64,000 nucleotides of DNA from an uncultured Planctomycetaceae bacterium. Its GTDB lineage: Bacteria; Planctomycetota; Planctomycetia; Planctomycetales; Planctomycetaceae. The translations under genes were made by a program, and so were the position numbers. The notes below the pieces were generated by a model. The model was given only the letters and a program-made list of their open reading frames with translations. It was not told the origin of the DNA and searched no databases. This document shows positions 42,574 through 52,180 of this stretch, piece after piece; the stretch's first letter is position 1; each line of letters starts with the position of its first letter. The stretch covers positions 57,481 to 121,480 of the forward strand of contig CAIOKE010000119.1 in assembly GCA_903858815.1 (NCBI GenBank), read 5' to 3'.

Positions 42574-44145
42574 ATGATTTTTCGAACTGCAGTGTTTGTC
42601 TGTCTGCTGCTTTGTCAGGTGGTACGGGCTTCGCTGGACGACAGCCTGAGCGCTCTGGTTCCCCGGCAGTCGTCTGCCGCAGGGCCGCCCAACATTCTGC
42701 TGATCATTTCTGAGGATAATGGTCCGCAGTGGGGGTGCTATGGTGATCGATTCGCGAAGACCCCGGTACTGGATCGCCTTGCCGAAGGCGGGCTGCGCCT
42801 GAATCGCGCCTTTGTCACTCAGGCCGGCTGCAGTCAGTCACGCGCCAGCCTGTTGACGGGGCTGTATCCGCACCAGCACGGACAGATCGGGCTGGCAACA
42901 TGGGGCTTCCGGATGTACCGGGCTGATCAGCCGACACTTCCGGGGCTGTTGAAAACCGCCGGTTATCGTACCGGCATTCTTGGCAAGCTGCACGTCAATC
43001 CGGAGTCGGCATTCCCGTACGATTTCGCGCGCATCCCGGTGGCCAACTTTCAGCGGCGGTCGCTGGCCGACTACGCGCAGCACGCAGCACAGTTTTTCAG
43101 CGAGCAGCCTGAACGACCGTTTCTGCTGCAGGTGAACTATCCCGAGGCTCACGATCCGTTTCTGCGGCAGGTGGACGGGTTGCCGGCCGAACCATTGTCC
43201 GGTTCTGATGTCGTGGGGTTGCCGGAATTCGGCATCGATCCGCCGGCCCTGCGCGAGATCGTGGCGGATTATTACAACTGCGTGCTGCGACTGGACCATC
43301 TGGTGGGTGAGTTACTGGTCGCACTTGAACGCAGCGGTCGTGCGGCGGATACTCTGGTGATCTGCATGGGGGATCACGGCGCGGATCTGCTGCGAGGCAA
43401 GCGGACCAGCTTCGAGGGCGGTCTGCGAATCCCTCTGATCCTGCACTGGCCGGGAAGAATCGTGCCCCAGGTTCGCGATGAACTGGTTTCAACCGTGGAT
43501 CTGCTGCCTACGATTCTGACAGTGGCCGGGGTAACCCTGCCTGCCGGTTTGCCCGGTCGTCCTTTGCAGCCCCTGTTCACTGCAGGTGATTCGGAGTGGC
43601 GACAGTATCTGTTCAGTGAGTATCACACGCACGCTGCTGCCTCCAATTACTTTCCTCAGCGTGCAGTGCGTACCGCACGATGGAAGCTGATTGAGAATCT
43701 GCTGCCGGGTACAGTCCACCCCGACTACGACGTGACGTTCAAAAAGCTGGCGAAGGAGGCGAACAGTCGCAGGATCGTCGGTGGTCTTGATCTGCATGCT
43801 GCAATCGCTGCAGCTGCTCCCGAAGTGCAGGCCGCCTACGCAAGGATGCGTCAGCCACCGGCGTTTGAGCTGTATGATCTGCAGTCCGATCCGTTCGAAT
43901 TTCGGGATCTCTCTGCTGAGCCGCAGCATGCAGACATGCTGCATGAACTGCAACACGCATTGCTGCAGTGGCGCAGGGAGACAGGTGATCCGCTGCTGGA
44001 TCCGGCACTGCTGCAGAGACTGACTGCAGAAGTTCAGGCTGTCAGCGACAAGGCTGCCGGCCGGCAGTTGCAATGGGGGTATCCGGACTACTTCTTCGGA
44101 CGTGAACCAGCGCCGCGGGCGTTGCAGAGGAAAAACAGGCCATGA
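42574..44145 (+). CDS. Exported sulfatase 1 (heparan N-sulfatase-like)
   Basis: The 523-residue protein has a signal peptide (1-19). The sulfatase core is intact: NILLIISEDNGPQWGCYGD with metal-binding Asp48 region, QAGCSQSRASLLTGLYPHQHGQ with Cys86 as the presumed formylglycine, CMGDHGADLLRGKRTSFEGG, and LYDLQSDPFEFRDL near the C-terminus. The motif is C-S-Q-S-R, with Gln where Pro or Ala is usual. The general layout resembles N-sulfoglucosamine sulfohydrolases. It would remove sulfate from a polysaccharide or glycosaminoglycan in the periplasm or outside. Its stop overlaps the next sulfatase start (ATGA region 44142-44145). Confidence 0.92.
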   Translation: MIFRTAVFVCLLLCQVVRASLDDSLSALVPRQSSAAGPPNILLIISEDNGPQWGCYGDRFAKTPVLDRLAEGGLRLNRAFVTQAGCSQSRASLLTGLYPHQHGQIGLATWGFRMYRADQPTLPGLLKTAGYRTGILGKLHVNPESAFPYDFARIPVANFQRRSLADYAQHAAQFFSEQPERPFLLQVNYPEAHDPFLRQVDGLPAEPLSGSDVVGLPEFGIDPPALREIVADYYNCVLRLDHLVGELLVALERSGRAADTLVICMGDHGADLLRGKRTSFEGGLRIPLILHWPGRIVPQVRDELVSTVDLLPTILTVAGVTLPAGLPGRPLQPLFTAGDSEWRQYLFSEYHTHAAASNYFPQRAVRTARWKLIENLLPGTVHPDYDVTFKKLAKEANSRRIVGGLDLHAAIAAAAPEVQAAYARMRQPPAFELYDLQSDPFEFRDLSAEPQHADMLHELQHALLQWRRETGDPLLDPALLQRLTAEVQAVSDKAAGRQLQWGYPDYFFGREPAPRALQRKNRP

Positions 44146-45659
44146 GTCGATCCGTGGTGGTAGACCGTACTGTAAGCCGATTTACCGCGGCTGGGCCCGC
44201 ATTGACTGTTCTGCTGCTGCTGCTGGTTGTTCCAGTTCGGCTTTCAGCGGCGGCGGTCGATCCGGTCCCCCGCTCCGGGGCAGACCGGCCAAACATCGTG
44301 CTGTTTCTGATCGATGACCTCGGCTATCGCGATCTGGGTTGCCAGGGAAGTACCTACTATCGCACTCCGCAGATTGATGCACTGGCAGCAACAGGGATTC
44401 GGTACACGCAGGCTTACGCCGCCTGTGCTGTCTGTTCTCCGACTCGTGCGGCAATCCTGACCGGCAAGGCACCGGCAAGACTGTTGTTGACTGACTGGCT
44501 GCCGGCAGGACGCTGGGATCCTGCATCCCGTCTTCGCGAAGGGCGGATGCTGCGCGGGCTGCCTGTTGAGGAGCAGACTCTGGCGGAAGCTCTGCGAGCA
44601 GCCGGATATCAGACGGCAAGTATCGGCAAGTGGCATCTTGGCAGTGAGCCGTTCTCGCTGCCTGAGCATCATGGATTTGACCGCAACGTGGGGGGCAATG
44701 CGCATGGTGCACCCGGCAGTTTCTTCTTCCCTTATGCGGGTGACTGGTCGATTCCCGGGACAGGTCAGCGTGCTGTGTGGAATGTTCTGCCGGACGGTCG
44801 GCCCGGCGAGTATCTGACGGATCGACTGACGGATGAAGCCGTGCGGTTTATCGAGGGGGCTGGGGAGCAGCCATTCTTCCTGTATTTTCCTCATTACGGA
44901 GTCCATACGCCGTTGCAGGGCAAGCCCGAACTGATGGACCACTATCAGCAGATTCCGGCGGCAGATCGACAGGGTCTGCCCGAGTACGCTGCGATGGTGG
45001 AAAGTGTGGATCAGAGCGTGGGTCGGGTCCTGGAAACTCTGCAGCGGACAGGCGTCTCGGATCGGACTCTGATCATCCTGACCAGCGACAACGGTGGCTT
45101 CTACAAAGCCACCAGTAATCTGCCACTGCGAGCCAACAAAGGGGCGTATTACGAAGGTGGGATTCGTGTGCCGTTGATCATCCGCTGGCCGCGGCAGACT
45201 GTGGGCCGAATCGTTGATGAACCAGTCATCAGTATGGATCTGTATCCGACCTGCCTGACGGCTGCCGGTTTGCCGCTGCAGCCGCAGCAGCATGAGGATG
45301 GTGTGGATCTGAGTGTTCATCAGCAGGGGCAATCACTGTCAAGAACGGCACTGCACTGGCACTATCCGCACTACAACGAGCATCCGTCGAGCGTTCCCTG
45401 CAGTGTGATTCGCAGTGGTCGCTGGAAGCTGATCGAAACCTTTGATCCCCCCGGGCTGGAACTGTTCGATCTGGTGGCAGACCCCGGGGAACTGACAAAC
45501 GTTGCAGCCGACCGGTCGGCAATCTGCGATCAGCTGCTGGGGCAGCTGACGGAGTGGCGAACCGCTGTTGATGCAGAAATGCTGCGTCCGAATCCGAACT
45601 GGGACCCTGCGGCCGCCGCTAAAAAACGCCGCAAAGGGTCAAAGCAGAACGTGGAGTGA
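44142..45659 (+). CDS. Exported sulfatase 2 (arylsulfatase A-like)
   Basis: The 505-residue protein has an N-terminal hydrophobic signal (about 18-37). The catalytic motif is canonical: ACAVCSPTRAAILTG, with Cys98 to be converted to formylglycine by a sulfatase-modifying enzyme not encoded here. NIVLFLIDDLGYRDLGCQG gives the metal-binding Asp pair, GKWHLG a substrate Lys/His, and LTSDNGGFYK the second metal site. It resembles arylsulfatase A/N-acetylgalactosamine sulfatases. It is translationally coupled to sulfatase 1, so the two probably act on the same sulfated glycan. Substrate not inferable. Confidence 0.93.
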   Translation: MSRSVVVDRTVSRFTAAGPALTVLLLLLVVPVRLSAAAVDPVPRSGADRPNIVLFLIDDLGYRDLGCQGSTYYRTPQIDALAATGIRYTQAYAACAVCSPTRAAILTGKAPARLLLTDWLPAGRWDPASRLREGRMLRGLPVEEQTLAEALRAAGYQTASIGKWHLGSEPFSLPEHHGFDRNVGGNAHGAPGSFFFPYAGDWSIPGTGQRAVWNVLPDGRPGEYLTDRLTDEAVRFIEGAGEQPFFLYFPHYGVHTPLQGKPELMDHYQQIPAADRQGLPEYAAMVESVDQSVGRVLETLQRTGVSDRTLIILTSDNGGFYKATSNLPLRANKGAYYEGGIRVPLIIRWPRQTVGRIVDEPVISMDLYPTCLTAAGLPLQPQQHEDGVDLSVHQQGQSLSRTALHWHYPHYNEHPSSVPCSVIRSGRWKLIETFDPPGLELFDLVADPGELTNVAADRSAICDQLLGQLTEWRTAVDAEMLRPNPNWDPAAAAKKRRKGSKQNVE

Positions 45660-45781
45660 ACAGGATCAGGGCAGCGGTGGATTGCAAATCGTTTTGCCCG
45701 GGATTTCGGATTTTCGGCTGAGTACTGCTCAATTTACCGCGCTGTAGCAAAAAATCACCATGCGGTTTCCTGGGGGCGGGA

Positions 45782-47542
45782 TTGTTTCGGACGTCGGATT
45801 TGGCTAAGGTCAGGAACTTTGATGTGTGGGTTTCAGGCGTCTGGAGACTGCGGTTGCTGCATTCCTTGCCACATCTCGGATGTCCCAGGTCCCCGTCCGG
45901 CCAGTTCGGAATTTTGGGATGCTGTGGCATTGTCTGGACTGGGCCGTTGTTGCGGCTGCTGTTGCTTGTGCTGATGTGGTTGCCACGGGGTCGGGGTGTT
46001 TTGCCGGCGCAGGACCTTGCCGTTCGTATCGATGCCTTGCTGGCAGACCGTTTTGCTGCGACTCCTCAGGCCGCGCCCGGGCCACTCAGCAGTGATGCCG
46101 AATTCTGTCGCCGGATCTCGCTGGACCTGATTGGCCGGATTCCCTCCGTGACGGAACTGCAGACGTTTCTGCAGGATCTTGATCCCGCGCGTCGGGTGGC
46201 ACTTGTGGATCGTCTGCTGGCCAGTCCGGAACACAGTCGTCGCATGGCCGACCTGTTTCATGTGATGCTGATGGAACGTCGGGGCGATCATCCCGAATGG
46301 ACCGCATTTCTCCGAAATTCATTCGCTCAGCAAAAGCCCTGGGATCAGCTTGTTCGGGAGATCCTTGATCCACAGGAGGTACCGGAAGACACGCGTGGTG
46401 CCGCCTGGTTCATGACTCGCAGACTGGAAAAAGTTGGTCAGCAGGAAACGGATTACCCCGGACTGACTCGAGATATCGGGCGACTGTTTCTGGGCTGTGA
46501 CCTGCAGTGTGCTCAGTGTCATGATCATCTGACGATTGCCGCGTATCGGCAGATCGATTTTCAGGGGTTGTTTGCAGTTTATCAGGGGACCTCGATTCGG
46601 ACGGATGTGAAGTTTCCGGCAGTCGCTGAAAAGCCGCTGACGAAGAAGACAGAATTCATGTCGGTCTTCGAACAGCAACCACTGACTGTTGGTCCGCGAG
46701 TTCCGTTTGGTGCTGAGCAGGAGATTCCGCAGTTTGCCGCGGGTGAGGAATTCGCAGTGGCTCCGGATCGCGCGAAGAACTTTCCGGGAGTGCCAAAGTT
46801 TCGCGGCATGCAGGTGATTGCTCAGGAGTTGCCGGTCCGTGAGAATCGTCGCTTTGCAGAGAATCTGGCCAATCGTCTCTGGTTCGTGATGTTTGGTACT
46901 GGCCTTGTCAATCCGCTGGACCAGCTGCATGCGGACAATCCGGCAACACACCCGGAGCTGCTGACGCTGCTGACGGACGCGGTCATCGCCGAGGGGTTTG
47001 AGATTCAGCCGGTTCTTCGGCAATTGGCGCTGACCGATGCGTGGCAGCGCAGTTCGGCGGGATCTGCAGCGGAAACGACGCTGTATCAGTTTGGGCGTGA
47101 AAAACGTCTTTCGGCCGAACAGTTGCTGGCCAGTATTCTGACGGCCTGTGGCAGCGGGCAGGCCCTGTCTTCAGAGACTCCGTCTGAATCCGATCAGAAG
47201 CGTGCTGAAGCATTTGTCAAAGCATTCGGCAGTATCCCGGGCGAACCGGAACTGGAGTTTGCTCCGTCGCTGAAGGCGGCTCTGTTCGTGCTGAACGATC
47301 CTTTGATTCAGCAGCAGGTGCAGCCCGAGGGGGGGAATCTGGCCGAACGACTGCTCGCCATCAGCGACAGCAGTGCAGTCGCTGATCTGTTGTATCGCGC
47401 AGTGCTCAGTCGCGGGCCGGATCCCGAAGAAGTGCAGTTTGTCTGTTCGTATCTGCAGAAACGCAGAGATAACCGTCGTCAGGCGGTCAGCTCGCTGATC
47501 TGGGGATTGATTGCTTCCACGGAATTCTGTCTGAATCACTGA
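45782..47542 (+). CDS. DUF1549/DUF1553 protein (short form)
   Basis: The frame opens with TTG 45782; the true start is uncertain. ATG 45974, just inside the hydrophobic stretch GPLLRLLLLVLMWL (54-67), and a GTG at 45824 are alternatives. Domains: DUF1549-like (about 80-290; SDAEFCRRISLDLIGRIPSV, DRLLASPEHSRRMADLF), a CAQCHDH haem-like motif (243-249), then the DUF1553 region (ENRRFAENLANRLWFVMFGTGLVNPLDQLH, LYRAVLSRGPDPEE). At 586 residues or less it lacks the Ig-like and N-terminal cytochrome segments of the 8712 copy. It precedes a DUF1501 gene by 5 bp, the standard planctomycete pair; their roles are unknown. Confidence 0.87.
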   Translation: MFRTSDLAKVRNFDVWVSGVWRLRLLHSLPHLGCPRSPSGQFGILGCCGIVWTGPLLRLLLLVLMWLPRGRGVLPAQDLAVRIDALLADRFAATPQAAPGPLSSDAEFCRRISLDLIGRIPSVTELQTFLQDLDPARRVALVDRLLASPEHSRRMADLFHVMLMERRGDHPEWTAFLRNSFAQQKPWDQLVREILDPQEVPEDTRGAAWFMTRRLEKVGQQETDYPGLTRDIGRLFLGCDLQCAQCHDHLTIAAYRQIDFQGLFAVYQGTSIRTDVKFPAVAEKPLTKKTEFMSVFEQQPLTVGPRVPFGAEQEIPQFAAGEEFAVAPDRAKNFPGVPKFRGMQVIAQELPVRENRRFAENLANRLWFVMFGTGLVNPLDQLHADNPATHPELLTLLTDAVIAEGFEIQPVLRQLALTDAWQRSSAGSAAETTLYQFGREKRLSAEQLLASILTACGSGQALSSETPSESDQKRAEAFVKAFGSIPGEPELEFAPSLKAALFVLNDPLIQQQVQPEGGNLAERLLAISDSSAVADLLYRAVLSRGPDPEEVQFVCSYLQKRRDNRRQAVSSLIWGLIASTEFCLNH

Positions 47543-47547
47543 ACATC

Positions 47548-48825
47548 ATGCAGCAGTTCGGTTGTCAGTCCATGCAGCATCAAATGTCACGCCGTCGCTG
47601 GCTGGGAACCGCGGCGGCAGGGGCAGCAGCTTTACCGCTGCTGGATCCAACGGTGCATGCGGCGGCTCTGAAGCAGTCGGCGAAGCAGGTGCTGTTCATC
47701 TGGCTGGATGGTGGCATCAGTCAGCTGGAAAGCTGGGATCCCAAACCCAACACGGAATTTGGTGGCCCGTTTCGGGCGATCCCCACCAGCGTCCCCGGGA
47801 TTCATGTGAGCGAGCTGTTGCCTCAGACAGCCCAGCAGATGCAGCATCTGGCTATTGTTCGCAGTCTGTGTACTCAGGACAATGCTCATTCATCCGGTGT
47901 GGATCGGATCCAGCGCGGTGATCCGAAGAATCGGGGTGTGGTCTACCCCTACTTTGGTTCGGCGGTAACGAAACTGCTGGGGCCGAATAACAGTGGTCTG
48001 CCTCCCTATGTCTGGATCAAGCCCCTCAGTGGCGGATTCATGCACAAGGACGCTGGATTTCTTGGCCCGCAGTATGGATCTCTGGCCTTCGGGGATGGCA
48101 AACCACCGCAGAATCTGCTGCAGCATGCTGACGTGACCGATCAGGAAATGACTGAGCGGCTGGAGATTCGTTCGTTTGCCGATCGACGCTATGCCAGCGG
48201 TCGCAGAACGACCAGCACTGAGGCAAATGGTTTCGTTTACTCCATGGGCCTCGAACTGATGCAGCGCCGGCAATTGTTCGATGAATCCACGTTCTCGGCG
48301 ATGGATGTGCAGCGCTACGGCACCCATGATCTGGGACGCCACATGCTGCTGGCACGTCGCATGCTGGAGGCTGGTGTGCAGTTTGTCAAAGTCAACAGCT
48401 ACGGCTGGGATACGCATGGCGACAATTTCAATGGCAGTCTCAGTCTGGTGCGACGATTCGATCAGCCTTTTGCTGCCTTGATTGCTGATCTGGCAGCTTC
48501 GGGACTGCTGGATCAGGTGCTGGTCATTGCTCTCAGCGAATTCGGGCGAACACCACGGATCAACGGGCATCTGGGACGCGATCACTGGCCGGAGGCGTGG
48601 TCGCTGTGTATGGCCGGAACTGGCGTCAGACGAGGAGTCGTTGTGGGCAGTACCAGTGACAAGGGCACGTGGGTCACATCCGAGCCTTATGACATCGGCC
48701 ACATGTTCCACACATGGTTCCGGGCGCTGGGGATCGACAGTCAGCAGACGGCATGGGATAACGGCGGTCAACCACTGCCGATCGCTCATGAGAACTGCCA
48801 TCCCGTAATGGACCTGCTGCAGTGA
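47548..48825 (+). CDS. DUF1501-family exported protein 1
   Basis: The 425-residue protein has a Tat signal (SRRRWLGTAAAGAAALPLL). DUF1501 (PF07394) features follow: VLFIWLDGGISQLESWDPKP, HVSELLPQTAQQM, a metal-site-like KVNSYGWDTHGDNF, and ALSEFGRTPRINGHLGRDHWPEAW, which resembles the alkaline phosphatase/sulfatase superfamily fold. It follows the DUF1549/1553 gene by 5 bp and precedes the WD40 gene by 7 bp, so these form one operon. The function is unknown; Tat export suggests it folds with a bound metal. Confidence 0.9.
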   Translation: MQQFGCQSMQHQMSRRRWLGTAAAGAAALPLLDPTVHAAALKQSAKQVLFIWLDGGISQLESWDPKPNTEFGGPFRAIPTSVPGIHVSELLPQTAQQMQHLAIVRSLCTQDNAHSSGVDRIQRGDPKNRGVVYPYFGSAVTKLLGPNNSGLPPYVWIKPLSGGFMHKDAGFLGPQYGSLAFGDGKPPQNLLQHADVTDQEMTERLEIRSFADRRYASGRRTTSTEANGFVYSMGLELMQRRQLFDESTFSAMDVQRYGTHDLGRHMLLARRMLEAGVQFVKVNSYGWDTHGDNFNGSLSLVRRFDQPFAALIADLAASGLLDQVLVIALSEFGRTPRINGHLGRDHWPEAWSLCMAGTGVRRGVVVGSTSDKGTWVTSEPYDIGHMFHTWFRALGIDSQQTAWDNGGQPLPIAHENCHPVMDLLQ

Positions 48826-48832
48826 GCCCCAT

Positions 48833-49942
48833 ATGACGCACTCCGAATCAGTCCGCTCGGAATTACGCCTGCTGGCAAAACTACCGGCGACCTGTCAGTT
48901 ATCCATGCTGCGTTACAGTGCCGATGGTGGTCTGCTGCTGGCGGCTGGTCGGGATGCGCGATTGCATCGCTGGAAGCTGCCGCCTGAAGGTCTGCCATTG
49001 CCTGCCCCCGATCAGAAACAACCGGACATGGGATCGGCGGAAAGTCTGACACCACTGACAGGTCATAACGGCTGGGTCAGCTGCCTCGCCACCTCGGCCG
49101 ATGGTCGCTGGCTGATATCCGGTGACACCTGGGGACGGCTGATCTGCCGTGCGCAGGCTGCCGACCAGAGTGAACCCGTCTGGCAGCATGCTGAAGCCCA
49201 TGCCGGCTGGCTGCGGGCCATGGCGCTGTCGCCCGATTCGCAGCAGCTGGCCACCTGCGGTGCAGATCGCATGATCAGACTCTGGAGCACCGCCGATGGC
49301 AGTCTGCTGCAGCAGTTCTCCGGAGGTGGGCAGGATTTGTATGCGCTCGCCTTTCATCCGGACGGCAATCGATTGGCCGTTGGAGACCTGCAGGGAGTGA
49401 TTGGTCTGTGGGATCACCACACGGGACAGTCATTGGGCCAGTGGGAAGCGAGAGAGTTTTATAAACTGTCGTACATCCAGGAAGTTGGTGGTGTGCGTGG
49501 ACTGGCATGGAACGGTGCCGGCACCGTGCTGGCGGCAGCCGGCTGTATTCCGGAAAATGGCGGATTCGTGCAGGGAATTCCTGCACTGAGGCTGCTGAAC
49601 GCAGCGGACGGCTCCCTGCTGCAACAGCTGAAACTTGGCGATAATCAGGAAGGCTTCGTCCACGAGGTCACGTGGCACCCTCAGGATTACTGGATGGGTG
49701 TCTGCAGTGGCCAGCCGGGACGTGGTCGATTTTTCCTGCACCGCAGTTCGGCAGATGCTCCGTTCTGCCAGAATCCAGCGCCGCTTGCCAACTGTCACAG
49801 TGTGGCACTGCATACCGGCGGACGGCAGGTTGCTGTACTGGCGAATGAAGGCACCTACGGACAGCAGAAGTCGATGGCACGTGAAGGTCTCTATCCCGGG
49901 AATACATCTCCCGTTCATCTGTTTGAACTGCCTGCAGACTGA
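48833..49942 (+). CDS. WD40-repeat protein
   Basis: The 369-residue protein lacks a signal peptide. It has WD40-type blades: LSMLRYSADGGLLLAAGRDARLHRW, GHNGWVSCLATSADGRWLISG, LRAMALSPDSQQLATCGADRMIRLW, YALAFHPDGNRLAVGDLQGVIGLWD and VTWHPQDYWMGVCSG. This gives a seven-bladed propeller. Such proteins are often cytosolic scaffolds; in planctomycetes they commonly sit next to DUF1549/DUF1501 genes. It is 7 bp after DUF1501-1 and 39 bp before the serine hydrolase gene. Confidence 0.9.
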   Translation: MTHSESVRSELRLLAKLPATCQLSMLRYSADGGLLLAAGRDARLHRWKLPPEGLPLPAPDQKQPDMGSAESLTPLTGHNGWVSCLATSADGRWLISGDTWGRLICRAQAADQSEPVWQHAEAHAGWLRAMALSPDSQQLATCGADRMIRLWSTADGSLLQQFSGGGQDLYALAFHPDGNRLAVGDLQGVIGLWDHHTGQSLGQWEAREFYKLSYIQEVGGVRGLAWNGAGTVLAAAGCIPENGGFVQGIPALRLLNAADGSLLQQLKLGDNQEGFVHEVTWHPQDYWMGVCSGQPGRGRFFLHRSSADAPFCQNPAPLANCHSVALHTGGRQVAVLANEGTYGQQKSMAREGLYPGNTSPVHLFELPAD

Positions 49943-49981
49943 AGACAATTTTTCATCAGCATTTTTCCGGACTCAGGTTTC

Positions 49982-52132
49982 ATGACACGATTTTTCGCGC
50001 TACAACTGGTCACTGTGTTTTTGCTGTTGGTGTTCGCACAGCCGTTGGCTGCGATCGCACAGTCGGATGTCTGGTCAGCAGATCTTGAGTCGCGGGTGGC
50101 GGCCGAGATGTCGCGTCTGGTCGCTGCTGGTCGGATCTCCGGAGCGGTGACTCTGGTCGCTGATACTCAGCAGGTTCTGCTGGCTTCGTCTCATGGGACG
50201 GCGGATCCCGTGTCGGGTCGTCCCATGACTCGGGATGCCATTTTTCGGGTGGCTTCCATGACCAAGCCGATAACGGCCACGGCTCTGATGAAGCTGGTCA
50301 TTGGCGGAAAACTGCAGCTTGATGATCGGGTGTCAGAATATCTGCCGGCATTTGCTCAGCAGCGACTGGCGGACGGAACAGTCACTCGCCCCATCACGAT
50401 TCGCGATGTACTGACACATACGGCCGGCCTGCCTGGGGCATCGGGGCTTTCGGGTGACCGCACGCTGGCTCAGGAAGTGGATGCACTGGGGGCCTTGCCG
50501 CTGCAGTCAGTGCCCGGAAGTCGCTGGCAGTACAGCAGCGGATTAACGGTCGCCGGACGTCTTGTGGAGGTCGTCTCAGGGCTGCCGTTTGAACAGTATC
50601 TGCACGAACAGATCTGCCAGCCTCTGGGTATGCAGGACACCTCTTTCGTGCTGACGCCAGCGCAGGCTCAGCGACTGGCGGTGACCTGTCGACCCGACCC
50701 CTCAGGAAAGGGTCTGCAGGTGGTGGAGATTCCTGACCCTGCTCAGCGTCGGATGCCCAATCCATCGGGCGGTCTGTATTCCACAGCCGATGATATGGCG
50801 AAGTTCTTTCAGGCTGTGCTTCGCGATGTGCGGGGACAGGAAAAAGGCGTCATTGGGAATACGCAGGCGGTGCAGCAGATGCTGGCTCCGCAAACCGGAG
50901 AACTGGTGACAGGATTTACTCCGGGCAATGCATGGGGATTGGGCTGGTGTGTGGTACGACAGCCGCAGGGAGTGACTCGACTGCTGTCCCCGGGGACCTT
51001 CGGGCATGGTGGTGCATGGGGAACACAGGCGTGGGTCGATCCGGTGCGGGGCCTTGTTCTGCTGCTGATGATTCAGCGAACGGAATTCGGCAACAGTGAT
51101 GCGTCGGAGGTCAGGGATGCCTTCAATGAGGCCGTGATCAGCTGCTATCACGGAAAGCCACAGGAATCAGCTCGCGTGGCACCGTTTTCTGGCTATCAGA
51201 ATGCTGTGCATCTGCAGTTGGATAATACGACCGCTGTTTTATGCCCGGAAGCGGGCGGTCGCGTCTTGAAATTTGAGGTCGCTGGTCAGGACATGATGTT
51301 TTTGGATGACCGTGAACGCTCGCGGCAGCCGGGACAGCCGCCAGCATCCTCGGCCGGTCGCTTCGATATTGGGCCAGAGCTGGTGATTCCAAAACATCCG
51401 GTGCTGTGGTCGGGGGCATGGTCATGGGAGATTACCGGTCCCGGGGCCGCCCGTCTGGTAAGTCAGCGGGATGCGGCGACCGGCGTACAGTTACAGCGGG
51501 ATTTTCGTTTACGACCGAATGCTGAGGACGCTGCAAAGAAAGGCGGCCCGGTCATCTCCGGAGCAGTTCTCGAGTGCCGACAGGTGATGATGAATGTCAG
51601 CGATCGGACTGTGGAGTACTGTCATTGGGGACGTTCCTTTTCGCCGGGGGGCGGTATCTGCGTGATCCCTGTCGGACCTCGCCCCAGTCGGTTCCCGTCC
51701 GGATACGTGATGTATGAAGAGCAGGGTATCAATCCTTCAGCGGTGGACGAAAAAATCCGACTGCGGGACGGTTTCCTTGAGATTCTTGGACCACCTCGTC
51801 GCCCGAAGCTGGGGTTTGATTCCTATGGTGGCTGGCTGGCCTACGTGTTGCCCGGCAATCATGCATTCATCAAACGATTTCCGGCCTTTCCGGATCGCGT
51901 TTACAACGAAGCGGCTGGACTGACATTATCTGTGTGGTACCCACAGCAGGGGGGCATGATCGAACTGGAACCGATCGGACCACGTGAGAGGCTGGAACCG
52001 GGGCAGTCGGCCGAATTTACGGAAGAGTGGAGCGTCGGCAGTTTTCCATTTCCCGCTGCGGGCCAGCAGATTGATCTGCTGCAACTGCAGCAACTGGTGG
52101 AATCTGCCGCCGCACCCGCATCAGTTCGCTAA
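49982..52132 (+). CDS. Exported serine beta-lactamase-like hydrolase fused to a mutarotase-like domain
   Basis: The 716-residue protein has a signal peptide (1-26). The first ~385 residues are a class C beta-lactamase/esterase domain: catalytic S92-M-T-K95 (VASMTKPIT), YSSG for the second motif (about 180) and FGHGGAWGT for the KTG-like third motif (about 340). The remaining ~320 residues form a separate beta-rich domain: LDNTTAVLCPEAGGRVLKFEVAG, FDIGPELVIPKHP, EYCHWGRSF, KLGFDSYGGWLAYV and GGMIELEPIGP. This resembles galactose-mutarotase-like (DUF4380-type) proteins that bind sugars. The fusion suggests an esterase or amidase anchored to a glycan substrate. Confidence 0.85.
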   Translation: MTRFFALQLVTVFLLLVFAQPLAAIAQSDVWSADLESRVAAEMSRLVAAGRISGAVTLVADTQQVLLASSHGTADPVSGRPMTRDAIFRVASMTKPITATALMKLVIGGKLQLDDRVSEYLPAFAQQRLADGTVTRPITIRDVLTHTAGLPGASGLSGDRTLAQEVDALGALPLQSVPGSRWQYSSGLTVAGRLVEVVSGLPFEQYLHEQICQPLGMQDTSFVLTPAQAQRLAVTCRPDPSGKGLQVVEIPDPAQRRMPNPSGGLYSTADDMAKFFQAVLRDVRGQEKGVIGNTQAVQQMLAPQTGELVTGFTPGNAWGLGWCVVRQPQGVTRLLSPGTFGHGGAWGTQAWVDPVRGLVLLLMIQRTEFGNSDASEVRDAFNEAVISCYHGKPQESARVAPFSGYQNAVHLQLDNTTAVLCPEAGGRVLKFEVAGQDMMFLDDRERSRQPGQPPASSAGRFDIGPELVIPKHPVLWSGAWSWEITGPGAARLVSQRDAATGVQLQRDFRLRPNAEDAAKKGGPVISGAVLECRQVMMNVSDRTVEYCHWGRSFSPGGGICVIPVGPRPSRFPSGYVMYEEQGINPSAVDEKIRLRDGFLEILGPPRRPKLGFDSYGGWLAYVLPGNHAFIKRFPAFPDRVYNEAAGLTLSVWYPQQGGMIELEPIGPRERLEPGQSAEFTEEWSVGSFPFPAAGQQIDLLQLQQLVESAAAPASVR

Positions 52133-52180
52133 GACTTCAGCTCTGATCAATCGCCATTCTGTTGATGAAGGACTCTGCAG

